A DNA stretch of 40,754 nucleotides, from contig JAAVIE010000007.1 of the NCBI GenBank assembly GCA_014799325.1, positions 1 through 40,754 of the forward strand, in the 5' to 3' direction. The position numbers were made by a program, and so were the translations under genes. The DNA comes from Oscillospiraceae bacterium (GTDB taxonomy: Bacteria > Bacillota > Clostridia > Oscillospirales > Ruminococcaceae). The notes under the pieces were generated by a model. That model made no database searches. It had not been told where the DNA came from and saw only the letters and a list, made by a program, of their open reading frames with translations. Shown piece by piece: positions 1 through 9,546 of this stretch; the stretch's first letter is position 1; every line of letters starts with the position of its first letter.

Positions 1-90
1 AGAACCATAAATCAGCAAAACTTCCCTAAGAGAACCATAAATCAGCACAACTTCCCTGAGAGAACCATAAATCAGCAAAACTTTCTTAGG
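1..90. repeat. Three tandem copies of a 30-bp unit (agaaccataaatcagcaMaacttYcYtRRg)
   Basis: Copies at 1-30, 31-60 and 61-90 with few mismatches; the reverse complement recurs near 38120-38190. Confidence 0.93.
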
Positions 91-118
91 AGCATAAAAC
101 AAAAGGAGCAATACAGAC

Positions 119-1072
119 ATGAGAATCACAGTAACCGACATAGACACAGTCACAAGAGGCGACCTTTCCTTTGATTTCTTAGAAAACCTGGGCGAGGTGG
201 AATATTACAGCGTCACTGCCGAAAATGAAGTCGCGGAAAGAATAAAAGATTCCGACATAGTTCTCTGCAACAAAACTCCCCTGAACCGAAACAACCTGAA
301 AGACGCAAAAAACCTGAAATATATAGGATTGTTTGCCACAGGCTACAACAATATCGACATAGAATACTGCCGCGAAAAAGGGATAACTGTCTGCAACGCC
401 CCCTCCTATTCCACCGATTCCGTGGCGCAGCTCACCTTTGCTCTGATCCTGGAGCTTACCAACCGAGTATGCGACTACCGTTCCTTGGTTGACAAGGGCG
501 ATTGGAAGAAAAGCCGTACCTTCAGCATGTTCCCCATTCCTCTTATGGAGCTTAAGGGGAAAACTTTGGGTATAATAGGCTTTGGAAGCATCGGGGCAAG
601 GACGGCGGAGATAGCTCTTGCTTTCGGTATGAAAGTGCTTGCCTTTAACCGCTCACCTAAGTCCTCCCAAGGAGTAGATTTTGTTGATTTAGACACCCTG
701 CTCTCACAAAGCGATATAGTTTCCCTCCACTGCCCCTTAAATCCCCAATCGGAAAAGCTCATCGACGAAAAGGCAATAAGCAAAATGAAACAGGGAGCCT
801 ATCTCATCAACACCGCAAGAGGACCTATCGTTGACGAAAACGCACTTGCAAAGGCGCTTAGGTCAGGCAGACTTGCAGGGGCAGGGGTTGACGTTCTCTG
901 CACTGAGCCTATGACCGAGGATTGCCCGCTGTATGGCATTCCGAGCTGCATAATCACTCCCCATATCGCCTGGGCAGGGCTTGAAACAAGGGAAAGGCTG
1001 CTGGGTATCGTCTTTGACAATATCAAGGCATTTTTAGAGGGAAAGACCATTAACAATGTTGCCAAACCTTGA
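119..1072 (+). CDS. D-2-hydroxyacid dehydrogenase family protein (NAD-binding)
   Basis: ORF 317 aa with GKTLGIIGFGSIGARTAEIA Rossmann motif, NTARGPIVDENAL and TPHIAWAG motifs. Confidence 0.93.
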   Translation: MRITVTDIDTVTRGDLSFDFLENLGEVEYYSVTAENEVAERIKDSDIVLCNKTPLNRNNLKDAKNLKYIGLFATGYNNIDIEYCREKGITVCNAPSYSTDSVAQLTFALILELTNRVCDYRSLVDKGDWKKSRTFSMFPIPLMELKGKTLGIIGFGSIGARTAEIALAFGMKVLAFNRSPKSSQGVDFVDLDTLLSQSDIVSLHCPLNPQSEKLIDEKAISKMKQGAYLINTARGPIVDENALAKALRSGRLAGAGVDVLCTEPMTEDCPLYGIPSCIITPHIAWAGLETRERLLGIVFDNIKAFLEGKTINNVAKP

Positions 1073-1126
1073 CAATATTCCCACTCGCAACTATAATAGA
1101 GATAACAAATCAAAGGGAGGATCACC

Positions 1127-2272
1127 ATGCAATACCGCAGACTTGGAAAAACAAACTTAATGGTAAGCGAGATCGGCTTCGGAGGAGAGTGGCTGGAGCG
1201 TCACAACTATGAGGAGTGCAAGGCGGTCATTGACCGCGCCGACGAGCTTGGAATAAATATCCTGGACGTCTGGATGCCCGAGCCCAACGTCCGCTCCAAT
1301 ATCGGAAAAGCCCTTGCGGGCAGGCGTGACCGCTGGTTCATTCAGGGTCACATAGGTTCCACCTGGCAGAATGAGCAATACACCCGCACCCGCGACGTTG
1401 ACAAATGCCGCGAGGCATTTGAAGATCTGCTTACACGTTTGCAGACCGACTATATAGACCTGGGAATGATCCATTTTATAGACAAGGAAAGCGACTGGGA
1501 AGCTGCCATAAACGGTCCTTTTATGGAATACGTGCAGGAATTGAAGAAAAAGGGCACTATCCGCCATATCGGCATGAGCACTCACAACCCCGTTATGGCA
1601 AAGCGCGCAGTGGAAGCAGGCTTTGTGGAAATGATGCTTTTCAGCATAAATCCTGCATACGATATGCTCCCTCCCACAGACGACCTTGACACATATTTCG
1701 CAGAGGAATTAGGGGAAGGCGTTGGCGGTATCGAACCTACAAGAGCCGAGCTGTACAAGCTCTGCGAGCAGAATGACGTAGGACTTACAGTCATGAAAGG
1801 CTTTGCAGGAGGCAGGCTCTTTGACGCCAAGCGTTCGCCTTTCGGCGTGGCTCTGACCCCTGTGCAGTGCATACACTACTGCCTGACACGCCCTGCTGTG
1901 GCTTCCATAATGGTGGGCTATGATACACCCGACCATGTGGAGCAGGCAGCAGCTTACGAAACCGCAACGGCGGAGGAAAAGGATTATGCCGCAGTCCTTG
2001 CAAAGGCGCCCCGCAACACCTTCGGACAGGGGGAATGCACCTATTGCGGTCACTGCAAGCCTTGTCCTGCTGAGATAGATATTGCCATGGTAAATAAATA
2101 TTACGACCTGGCGACTATGCAGGAGGAAGTTCCTGCTTCTATAAAGGAGCATTATCTGGGGCTGGAGCATAATGCCAAGGATTGTATCGGCTGTAAAAGC
2201 TGCGAGAGCAGGTGTCCTTTCGGGGTGAAGATCGCGGAGAGAATGGTCAGGACAGCGGAGTTGTTTAAGTGA
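1127..2272 (+). CDS. Aldo/keto reductase with C-terminal 4Fe-4S ferredoxin-like domain
   Basis: MQYRRLGKTNLMVSEIGFG AKR start; C-terminal CTYCGHCKPCP and CIGCKSCESRCPFG cysteine clusters. Confidence 0.95.
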   Translation: MQYRRLGKTNLMVSEIGFGGEWLERHNYEECKAVIDRADELGINILDVWMPEPNVRSNIGKALAGRRDRWFIQGHIGSTWQNEQYTRTRDVDKCREAFEDLLTRLQTDYIDLGMIHFIDKESDWEAAINGPFMEYVQELKKKGTIRHIGMSTHNPVMAKRAVEAGFVEMMLFSINPAYDMLPPTDDLDTYFAEELGEGVGGIEPTRAELYKLCEQNDVGLTVMKGFAGGRLFDAKRSPFGVALTPVQCIHYCLTRPAVASIMVGYDTPDHVEQAAAYETATAEEKDYAAVLAKAPRNTFGQGECTYCGHCKPCPAEIDIAMVNKYYDLATMQEEVPASIKEHYLGLEHNAKDCIGCKSCESRCPFGVKIAERMVRTAELFK

Positions 2273-2279
2273 ACAGCTG

Positions 2280-2308
2280 TTGACAAGCTTTAACTATAAT
2301 GATATAAT
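2280..2308 (+). promoter_or_regulatory. Consensus sigma-A-type promoter TTGACA-N17-TATAAT
   Basis: TTGACA at 2280-2285, 17-nt spacer, TATAAT at 2303-2308, upstream of the FkbM methyltransferase. Confidence 0.85.
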
Positions 2309-2363
2309 AAAGCGATATTCTAATATCAAAGTTTATGATATGATAATTGAAAGAGGTATTCCC

Positions 2364-3590
2364 ATGCAGACAGACTTTTTACGTTTAGACCCGCAAAAAC
2401 GCGGGCTTGCGAAAAAAATATACAATGCCCTTAATGAATACGAAAAGGAATATGTTTCCCGTTCCGACAATTCAGACGAACCTATAGAGGGAAGTGAAAG
2501 AGAAAAAATAACAAGGCTGCTTGAAGAGCTTTCCGAAGTTTCTCTCGAACAGCAAATCGAAATAAGCGCTCTTTCTGACGGTGAATGGCTTTGTACATCT
2601 TACAGGATCCTTTCGGAAACTGCGGAACCCTTTGTTCCAAAAAATCAGTTTGACAACGAATTTTTCATGCTGATAGACATTTTGAGAAAAACAAGCTCAG
2701 AAGGTCTTTTTGAAGCGCTTAAACAATCAATGTTTGACTTAAAGAAGCGTTATGAGAGCAATTACACAGTGTTTGTGGAATATTTTGCAAAATTTCCGCT
2801 CTGGGGAACACTTGATCCCAAGCGTCAGGATTTCGACACCTTAAAACGCAGGGCTGCTGTGCTGAAGCATCACACTTACGATTTTGTATGGCTTTTCCGC
2901 AGACTGTCGGACTACCTTTCCAAACGCACTCTCTTTGCCATACTGCTGAATTGGGCTGTTATTGACATGGCAATGCTCGGAAAAGTAAAGTCGATCTTCC
3001 CCGATTACTTTGAGCCTGATATTTTCCCGGATAATAAGGACGATATTTTTGTAGATGTCGGAGCCTATATTGGAGATACTGTCTACAATTATGTCAGCAA
3101 TTACGGCTATGATTATAAAAAGATCTGCGCTTACGAGATTTCCCCAAAAAGCTGCGAACAGATGCGGAAAAATTTAGCCGGGCTGGAGAAGCTGCATGAT
3201 CTTGAAATACACTGCAAGGGCGCAGGAAGCGCGGCGGGAGAATTTTTCCTGAGTGAATCGGAGTTTGATCAAAGTGCAAATCAACTATCCCAAGCAGGAA
3301 AAAGCAGCGGACAGCGTGTTGAGGTAGCTGCTCTTGACGATGAGTTTCCCGACGGCTTTACATTTTTGAAAATGGATATTGAGGGCGCGGAATATGAAGC
3401 ACTGAAGGGCAGCCGCCGCAATATCTGCACACATCATCCAAAGCTTGCTATATGCACATACCACGGCTATGACGACATCTGGAGAATTCCTGCGCTTATA
3501 GACAGATACAATCCCGATTATAAATTCTATATGCGCTATAACGGGGGAAATCTTATCCCAACGGAATTTGTACTGCTGGCAAAGGATTGA
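2364..3590 (+). CDS. FkbM family methyltransferase
   Basis: DDIFVDVGAYIGDTVYNYV and FLKMDIEGAEYEALKG motifs. Start moved to ATG 2364 (RBS gaaagagg) because the track start at 2280 lies in the promoter. Confidence 0.88.
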   Translation: MQTDFLRLDPQKRGLAKKIYNALNEYEKEYVSRSDNSDEPIEGSEREKITRLLEELSEVSLEQQIEISALSDGEWLCTSYRILSETAEPFVPKNQFDNEFFMLIDILRKTSSEGLFEALKQSMFDLKKRYESNYTVFVEYFAKFPLWGTLDPKRQDFDTLKRRAAVLKHHTYDFVWLFRRLSDYLSKRTLFAILLNWAVIDMAMLGKVKSIFPDYFEPDIFPDNKDDIFVDVGAYIGDTVYNYVSNYGYDYKKICAYEISPKSCEQMRKNLAGLEKLHDLEIHCKGAGSAAGEFFLSESEFDQSANQLSQAGKSSGQRVEVAALDDEFPDGFTFLKMDIEGAEYEALKGSRRNICTHHPKLAICTYHGYDDIWRIPALIDRYNPDYKFYMRYNGGNLIPTEFVLLAKD

Positions 3591-3626
3591 CGCTTTATAA
3601 AGCTTTTCCAATACTAATAAAACTAA

Positions 3627-3676
3627 ATCCCTTTTTAAACCGCTCGCATTTCGGCAGTTTAAAAAGGGATCTTCAT
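3627..3676 (+). terminator. Hairpin terminator after the FkbM methyltransferase
   Basis: ATCCCTTTTTAAAC (3627-3640) / GTTTAAAAAGGGAT (3657-3670), followed by a T-rich stretch. Confidence 0.7.
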
Positions 3677-3755
3677 TTTTTGAATGTCTTTTGATTTAAG
3701 CTGTTATGGAATTTGGGCCTTTTTAAATTATAGTATAGTTACATTAAAACACCGC

Positions 3756-3977
3756 TTATTTTTCATCAGCGTTCTTTTCAAGCAGAACAAAAGCCACAAA
3801 GCTCTCCTTGCGTGACGGCTCGTTACCGCTGTCAATTTCCACAGCATCGTGCGTAATATGCGCGGCTTTCCAGCCTTTGTCAAGCAGTTGGTTTATATGT
3901 GTAAAATATTTATTCTCATTGATACTTCCCTGCTCTGTGTAATCTCTGCTGTTGCTCAGATAAACTAACTTCTGCAT
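3756..3977 (-). CDS. Small uncharacterised protein (weakly DUF4177-like)
   Basis: 73-aa ORF MQKLVYLSNSRDYTEQ...LLDKGWKAAHITHD...SFVAFVLLEKN; family assignment tentative. Confidence 0.6.
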   Translation of the reverse strand: MQKLVYLSNSRDYTEQGSINENKYFTHINQLLDKGWKAAHITHDAVEIDSGNEPSRKESFVAFVLLEKNADEK

Positions 3978-4196
3978 TCGACTTTATTTCCTTTTTGTGT
4001 ATTTTAAAATTGCTCCACAGGTGACCGTGAAGCAATTTTGGTATGTGAGATCGTTACCAAAAAGATTTTTTAGAGAATAAGCATAAAAATACGCTCCCTA
4101 TATGTTGGGAACGTATTGAGTGCAGCGTCACGCTGCTGTTGAACGATTACAAAAAAGATTTTTCTTTTTAATGCAGAGTATTCCTCTGACGCAACT

Positions 4197-5048
4197 TCAA
4201 TCCTCCACTGTAAATGCTTTCAGCAGTGACTCGCCTATACCCGGCGCATCGGGATCATGTGAGGTCTTGCCTGTATCCAACCCACGAATGGAATTCATTT
4301 CCTCATCTGTCAAGGCAAAATCAAAGATATCTATATTGCTCTTTATTCGTTGGGGATCCGAGGATTTCGGAAGGGTGATGAAGCCCTCCTGCACCTCAAA
4401 ACGAAGGATAATCTGTCCCGCATCCCTGCCATATTTTTCTGCAAGCGATGTTATCACAGAATTACTCAGCAGCTCTGTATTTCCGTGCCCCAGCGGATAC
4501 CAACATTGTATTTTGACGTTGTTTTTGTTGAGTATTTTGCGCAGCTCTTTCTGTTGTGAAAAGGGATTGCACTCCACCTGATTGACAGAGGGAACAGTGG
4601 AAAACTGCGGTACAAACTTGTTCCATATTTTAGGAGTCATGTTGGAAACACCAATAGAACGCAGTTTGTTATCCGCCTTTGCCTCCTCCATCGCTTTCCA
4701 TGCACCGGGAACATCACCATAAGGCTGATGTATCAGATAGAGGTCAATATAATCCAGCCCCAGCTTACGCAGTGAACGGTCGATACCGATTTTTGCGCGT
4801 TCGTATCCGTAATGTGAAAGCCAAAGCTTGCTTGTAACGAATATCTCCTCTCTCGGAATACCGCTGTCACGGACCGCCTTGCCCACTTCCTCCTCGTTGA
4901 AGTAAGCTGTTGCCGTGTCGATATGGCGATAGCCTGCGTCAAGAGCGTCACGAACCGCCTTGTAAGTGCTGCCGTCCGCAGGTATCATAAATACCCCGAA
5001 ACCGATTGCGGGTATTTTTACACCGTCGTTTAAAGTGATCATTTTCAT
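4197..5048 (-). CDS. Aldo/keto reductase
   Basis: GFGVFMIPADGSTYKAVRDALDAGYRHIDTATAYFNEEEVGKAVRDSGI and IGVSNM motifs. Confidence 0.95.
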   Translation of the reverse strand: MKMITLNDGVKIPAIGFGVFMIPADGSTYKAVRDALDAGYRHIDTATAYFNEEEVGKAVRDSGIPREEIFVTSKLWLSHYGYERAKIGIDRSLRKLGLDYIDLYLIHQPYGDVPGAWKAMEEAKADNKLRSIGVSNMTPKIWNKFVPQFSTVPSVNQVECNPFSQQKELRKILNKNNVKIQCWYPLGHGNTELLSNSVITSLAEKYGRDAGQIILRFEVQEGFITLPKSSDPQRIKSNIDIFDFALTDEEMNSIRGLDTGKTSHDPDAPGIGESLLKAFTVED

Positions 5049-5062
5049 TGTTATATTCTCCT

Positions 5063-5914
5063 TTATTCTCTGCCTTTTACGGTATTCAGAAACTCGGCAA
5101 TGTGCCAGTCATAGTGATCGATTATTTCTGTGTGATTTGTGTCCAGTGAACTGATCTTCTGCATTTCTTCATCTGTCAGAGTAAAATCGAATATACTGAT
5201 ATTCTCCTCTATACGCTCTTTGTGAACGGACTTCGGGATCACTGCTACACCTCGCTGAACATTCCAGCGAAGAATTACCTGCGCAGCGGTTTTATTGTGC
5301 GCCTTTGCAATGTCGGTCAGTATCTCGTTTGTGAAGATACCCCTGCCGCCCTCTGCAAAGGGTGCCCATGCCTCAACCGCAATATTGAAATGCTCAGCGC
5401 ATTCAAGATCGGTATTTCTTTGGAAGAACGGGTGGCATTCTATCTGGTTCACCATAGGCTTTATTTCAGCATTCATGCAAAGGTCGGTCAGTCTTTCGGG
5501 ATAAAAATTGGATACACCGATGGCACGAACCTTTCCTTCCCTGTAAAGTTCCTCCAACGCTTTCCATGCGCCGTAATAATCCGACAGTGACTGGTGCAGA
5601 AGTATCAAGTCCATGTACTCCATTCCCAGCCTTTTCAAGCCTGCTTCATAAGCCCTTTTGGTTTTTTCATATCCGAAATTGGATAGCCATATTTTTGATG
5701 TTATAAATACCTCGTCACGTTTAAGCCCGCTTTTCTGAATTGCCGACCCCACTGCCTCCTCATTCATATAGGTTTCTGCTGTGTCAATAAGCCTATAACC
5801 TGCACCAAGCGCATCAAGTACACTCTGTTCACACTGCTTATGATCCTCTACCTGATAGACACCGAATCCGACCATGGGCATTTTAATTCCGTTAGCCAAC
5901 ATCTTGAACTCCAT
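5063..5914 (-). CDS. Aldo/keto reductase (paralog of the neighbouring gene)
   Basis: GFGVYQVEDHKQCEQSVLDALGAGYRLIDTAETYMNEEAVG and IGVSNFYPERL motifs. Confidence 0.95.
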   Translation of the reverse strand: MEFKMLANGIKMPMVGFGVYQVEDHKQCEQSVLDALGAGYRLIDTAETYMNEEAVGSAIQKSGLKRDEVFITSKIWLSNFGYEKTKRAYEAGLKRLGMEYMDLILLHQSLSDYYGAWKALEELYREGKVRAIGVSNFYPERLTDLCMNAEIKPMVNQIECHPFFQRNTDLECAEHFNIAVEAWAPFAEGGRGIFTNEILTDIAKAHNKTAAQVILRWNVQRGVAVIPKSVHKERIEENISIFDFTLTDEEMQKISSLDTNHTEIIDHYDWHIAEFLNTVKGRE

Positions 5915-5918
5915 AAAA

Positions 5919-6515
5919 TTACCTCCTGTATGAATTTATGATTTTTGCAAGACTATCTTTACAGAAGTCTTTTATTATCGCAGTATGTTCTATTTTTCCG
6001 TCCGACATACACCACAATGCAACAGCACCGTAATATAATGAAATTATCTGCATTGAAATTGAAGAAACAGGCATATTTGATTGCAGAATGCCGCTGTCAA
6101 TTGCCTTTTGCAAACAACGTTCAATAAAGCTCCTATCGTAGTTCAATTTGTCCATGCCAAGAGTATCACCCTCAAGGGGAGATGTGACGCTGCGATACCA
6201 TTGCTGTGCGATTTGCAGAGAATTTTCCTCAATAATTGAAGCCGAATCGTTGAGGAACTGCTCGATTTTTTCAGCAACATCCATTTCTTCATCGGAAGCT
6301 CTCTTTTGCGCCATATCCAGATTTTCATACGCAATGACAGAGATGATGTCCTCTCTGCGCTTAAAATAGGTGTAAAATGTTCCTTTCGCCACGCCTGCCG
6401 TCCGCGTGATGTCGTCTATGGACATTTCGTGATATGCTTTTGTTTCCGACAGCTTTTTTACTGCATAAATCAGTTTTTGCCTTGTTTCAAGTGCCGCTTC
6501 CTGCCGCTTTCCCAT
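5919..6515 (-). CDS. TetR/AcrR family transcriptional regulator
   Basis: KLIYAVKKLSETKAYHEMSIDDITRTAGVAKGTFYTYFKRREDIISVI HTH. Start MGKRQ at 6515 with RBS GGAGG; the track ORF extends further upstream. Confidence 0.92.
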   Translation of the reverse strand: MGKRQEAALETRQKLIYAVKKLSETKAYHEMSIDDITRTAGVAKGTFYTYFKRREDIISVIAYENLDMAQKRASDEEMDVAEKIEQFLNDSASIIEENSLQIAQQWYRSVTSPLEGDTLGMDKLNYDRSFIERCLQKAIDSGILQSNMPVSSISMQIISLYYGAVALWCMSDGKIEHTAIIKDFCKDSLAKIINSYRR

Positions 6516-6557
6516 GAGTTGCCTCCTTTCATTGACTGTATTCATTATAACGCATTT

Positions 6558-6571
6558 TTGACTAAAGTCAA
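6558..6571. promoter_or_regulatory. Candidate TetR operator TTGACT-AA-AGTCAA
   Basis: Perfect inverted repeat 43 bp upstream of the TetR start codon, followed by a further TGACTAAATTCA half-site. Confidence 0.6.
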
Positions 6572-6744
6572 TGACTAAATTCATTTTTCTATATTTTGCA
6601 CAATAAAAAAATGTTGAGCACTATTCACAATATACAAGGCAGGTCATACCTTTAACATCTAACATCATAATAAAAAAGCGGCAAGGATCTCATCCATGCC
6701 GCTTCAGCTTGTATAAAAAGCCTAAAAGTTTTCTTTTTCGGAAT

Positions 6745-6913
6745 GAAAGGGGTCTTAGGGGAAAGCCGGCTGAAATGATAGCACAAGTCAAGACTAAAAT
6801 TAAAGCTGAGAAAGAACAGCTGAAAACGATGAACGAATCATTCACCCTTGAAACTCAATAACAAAATGTTATTGACTATGTCAAATATCGGGTGGCAGTA
6901 AACAAAGAATAGA
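6745..6913 (+). pseudogene. Degraded coding remnant
   Basis: Reads GKPAEMIAQVKTKIKAEKEQLKTMNESFTLETQ*QNVIDYVKYRVAVNKE* with one internal TAA and no start codon. Confidence 0.4.
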
Positions 6914-6990
6914 GTGAAGCTCCATTCCCAAAAACAGAAGTGGGGTTAAGCTTTAAAACTGTAGTTTTTACAGAATAGCATTTACCATAA

Positions 6991-7020
6991 AAACAGGTAC
7001 CTCGTGTTTCACGAGGTACC
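6991..7020 (-). terminator. Terminator downstream of the tannase-like gene
   Basis: Perfect 11-bp stem GGTACCTCGTG-TTT-CACGAGGTACC (6996-7020); minus-strand reading ends CTGTTTTTATGG. Confidence 0.65.
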
Positions 7021-7109
7021 ACATAGATGAGGATACAGATTAGTTTCCTGTCTCATGTTTTTTGTTCATTTCCATATAACATAATATGAATTTTGATGAC
7101 CCGTCATAT

Positions 7110-9476
7110 TCAGCTCTTGCTGTTGAACAAAGGCTCGAGGACATCTCCATACTTCTCAAAAATTTCAAGCAAGTAAATGTTCCAATGCCGCGCGTCCTTT
7201 TCCGAGTTTCCGAAAACGTAATCTTCCTGACCGTAATCTATAACGTCAAAACCGGGAGTTGCCTTGCTCACGCCCGCTGTTCTGTAAGCTGCCGCGTCCG
7301 CAAGGGTAAAGGAGATCGCGGTGATGTCATCGTAGTTCACCCAACTGCTGATATTGCTGCCTGTGGCAGATTCGGATGAGCCGTTTTCAGTCTGCTTTGT
7401 GGGCGCTTCCTTTTCGATCTTTACCGCTCCGTCGACATATTTTCCGTACATCGTATCGACATAAAGAGAGAGGGACTCGCCCAATACGTCGGAGGGAACA
7501 TGACCGCCGTCCCATTGCCATTCAATTACCGAATCAACGTTCGCGTTCAGCCACGCAATTTGCAGATTTAAAGACGAGAACATGGACATATCGCCTTCCG
7601 ACGCGCCCATAACTATCCTTGTCCATACGGGATCTTCAGTGCCGTCTGCGCCGATATAGTTCAACGGGTTATACAGCGAAACAATATTTTTTCCGTATTT
7701 ATCGCCGGAATAAATTTCGTCTATATCCGCTTTGTATGCCGCGGCCATATCGGAGTAGGATTCATAATTTGTCGAGTCGCCTTTTCCCGTTGCGGACTGC
7801 GTTGTACCTCCATCGGGTGTTCCGACGATCATTTCGTTCCCTTGTCCGCCGTTGGACGGTCTTTCTCCGGGCGCACCGCCGTCAGGTAGATCACCACCGG
7901 GCATATTACCGTCCGGTGCCATATCATCGGACATATTGCCATCGGGTGCCATTCCGCTGGGCATATTGCCGTCGGGAGGCGTACCTCCGGGCATATCTCC
8001 ATCAGTTGCCATACCTCCCGGCATATTGCCGCCGGGACCACCCATCATACCACCGCTGCTGCTCTTGGCATAACGTCCTTCTATAAACGCACGGGCTTTG
8101 TCCTCGCTTGTCATTGCCGCAACGGCGCTGTCGCTGTAAGCGTTTCCGTTTTCATCAAACCAAGTCCAACCGTCGGAATAATCAAGATTATCGAGATACC
8201 ATTGAAGATTTTCGGTAAATTCGGCAAGATACAGATCAAGATACGTTCCGTAATATCCGTTGTTGTCGGCGTGTGCTTCGGGATCGTATTCGATTTTCAG
8301 ATCAATGACATCATCGGTATCGCCGTCCTTGTTCAGGTCAAATCCGACTGCGCTCTCGGCTGCCGAAAGATTCTGTGCGTTTATATATTCCATATACGCT
8401 TCGGACAAATATTCCGCAAGCTGCGCCTGGAAAGTTGTTTTAAACGAATAGTCCGAATCCAGGTAATATTCAAATGCAAGAGCCATATCTGCCTCGTAAA
8501 GCGAGGTAATTGCGCTGTACGCAACGCACCCCCACAATCCATCGGATATCTCGTAATTCTCACCGTTAATATTAACGGAAGTGGAATAGCCGCCGTCCGA
8601 GTTTTGATATACGCCGACCGCTCCGGCTTCGATCTGATAATCATAAAAATCGGAGTTGTTTGACGTAGCGGCTAACATAGACGCATGAGCGCCGCCGCCC
8701 GATCCGCCTGTGGACACGAAACGGTCTGCACTGCCGGGCAGATTGCCAAGAAGAATATTGTATTTTACATAGCGGACAGCCGCTTTCTGGTCAACAAGGC
8801 AGGAAGGAGCGTCACCCGTATAACCGGTATTTCCGTTTTCATCAGTCACAATATCCTGTTTTCCGCGGTTTCCGCAGGAAACGTTGATATATCCGTCTGC
8901 CGCGTAAGATGCAGAGGCTGCGGAGTTGTTCTGCGAACCATATCCCGCCGCTCCCGTATTCACAATAACAGGTGCGGTCGAGGCAGAGTATATTTGTCCG
9001 TTGGTGCTTGTGATCGTTGCATCATAATCAATTACAAGCGAGCCTTTTACCGCATTTGAAACCGACTGCGCCGTAACATCGGCGTTACCGTCGCCGTCCG
9101 TATCGATCCCCGAAACATAAGCTCCGGGAACGCAAACCGATACGCCCTGTTGATCGGGCAGCTCGGGATAAGCGACCGCCGAAACTATCGATAACGTCCA
9201 CGCATCGGAGTCCTTGGAGTACGTCCATTCCTGCTCCTCATTGCAGGCGAGGTTTAACATCTGTTCAATATATTCCCTTTCGGGATCGACGTACGGTTCA
9301 ATATTTTCTCCTATATCGTTTGATACCTGTTCTGTACTGCTTATTGTCTGCCCGGTACTGCTGCCTGAGGGATCGTCCGATTGATCGGAGCTGTCCGCTC
9401 CATTGGAGCAAGCGCTTAACCCCAGCGCAAGCGTTAAGGAAAGAATTATTGCGGTTATTTGTTTATTTTTCTTCAT
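7110..9476 (-). CDS. Secreted lipoprotein, tannase-like alpha/beta hydrolase
   Basis: Start MKKNKQITAIILSLTLALGLSACSN (lipobox) with RBS aggagg; VKYNILLGNLPGSADRFVSTGGSGGGAHASMLAATSN nucleophile-elbow region resembling tannase-type hydrolases. Confidence 0.78.
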   Translation of the reverse strand: MKKNKQITAIILSLTLALGLSACSNGADSSDQSDDPSGSSTGQTISSTEQVSNDIGENIEPYVDPEREYIEQMLNLACNEEQEWTYSKDSDAWTLSIVSAVAYPELPDQQGVSVCVPGAYVSGIDTDGDGNADVTAQSVSNAVKGSLVIDYDATITSTNGQIYSASTAPVIVNTGAAGYGSQNNSAASASYAADGYINVSCGNRGKQDIVTDENGNTGYTGDAPSCLVDQKAAVRYVKYNILLGNLPGSADRFVSTGGSGGGAHASMLAATSNNSDFYDYQIEAGAVGVYQNSDGGYSTSVNINGENYEISDGLWGCVAYSAITSLYEADMALAFEYYLDSDYSFKTTFQAQLAEYLSEAYMEYINAQNLSAAESAVGFDLNKDGDTDDVIDLKIEYDPEAHADNNGYYGTYLDLYLAEFTENLQWYLDNLDYSDGWTWFDENGNAYSDSAVAAMTSEDKARAFIEGRYAKSSSGGMMGGPGGNMPGGMATDGDMPGGTPPDGNMPSGMAPDGNMSDDMAPDGNMPGGDLPDGGAPGERPSNGGQGNEMIVGTPDGGTTQSATGKGDSTNYESYSDMAAAYKADIDEIYSGDKYGKNIVSLYNPLNYIGADGTEDPVWTRIVMGASEGDMSMFSSLNLQIAWLNANVDSVIEWQWDGGHVPSDVLGESLSLYVDTMYGKYVDGAVKIEKEAPTKQTENGSSESATGSNISSWVNYDDITAISFTLADAAAYRTAGVSKATPGFDVIDYGQEDYVFGNSEKDARHWNIYLLEIFEKYGDVLEPLFNSKS

Positions 9477-9546
9477 AAAAGAGCCTCCTATCTTAATGAA
9501 ACCATTATACAACAGGAAGATTGAAGTTAAATTGAAAAATTATAAA

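Noticed and set aside
1-90. Possible CRISPR array at the window start
   Set aside because: Units are directly tandem with no spacers, and the unit recurs in a dispersed repeat family; no cas genes.
7619-8086. Arg/Tyr/Ser-rich plus-strand ORFs across the tannase-like gene
   Set aside because: Shadow frames of the Gly/Met/Pro-rich repeat; no RBS or recognised motif.
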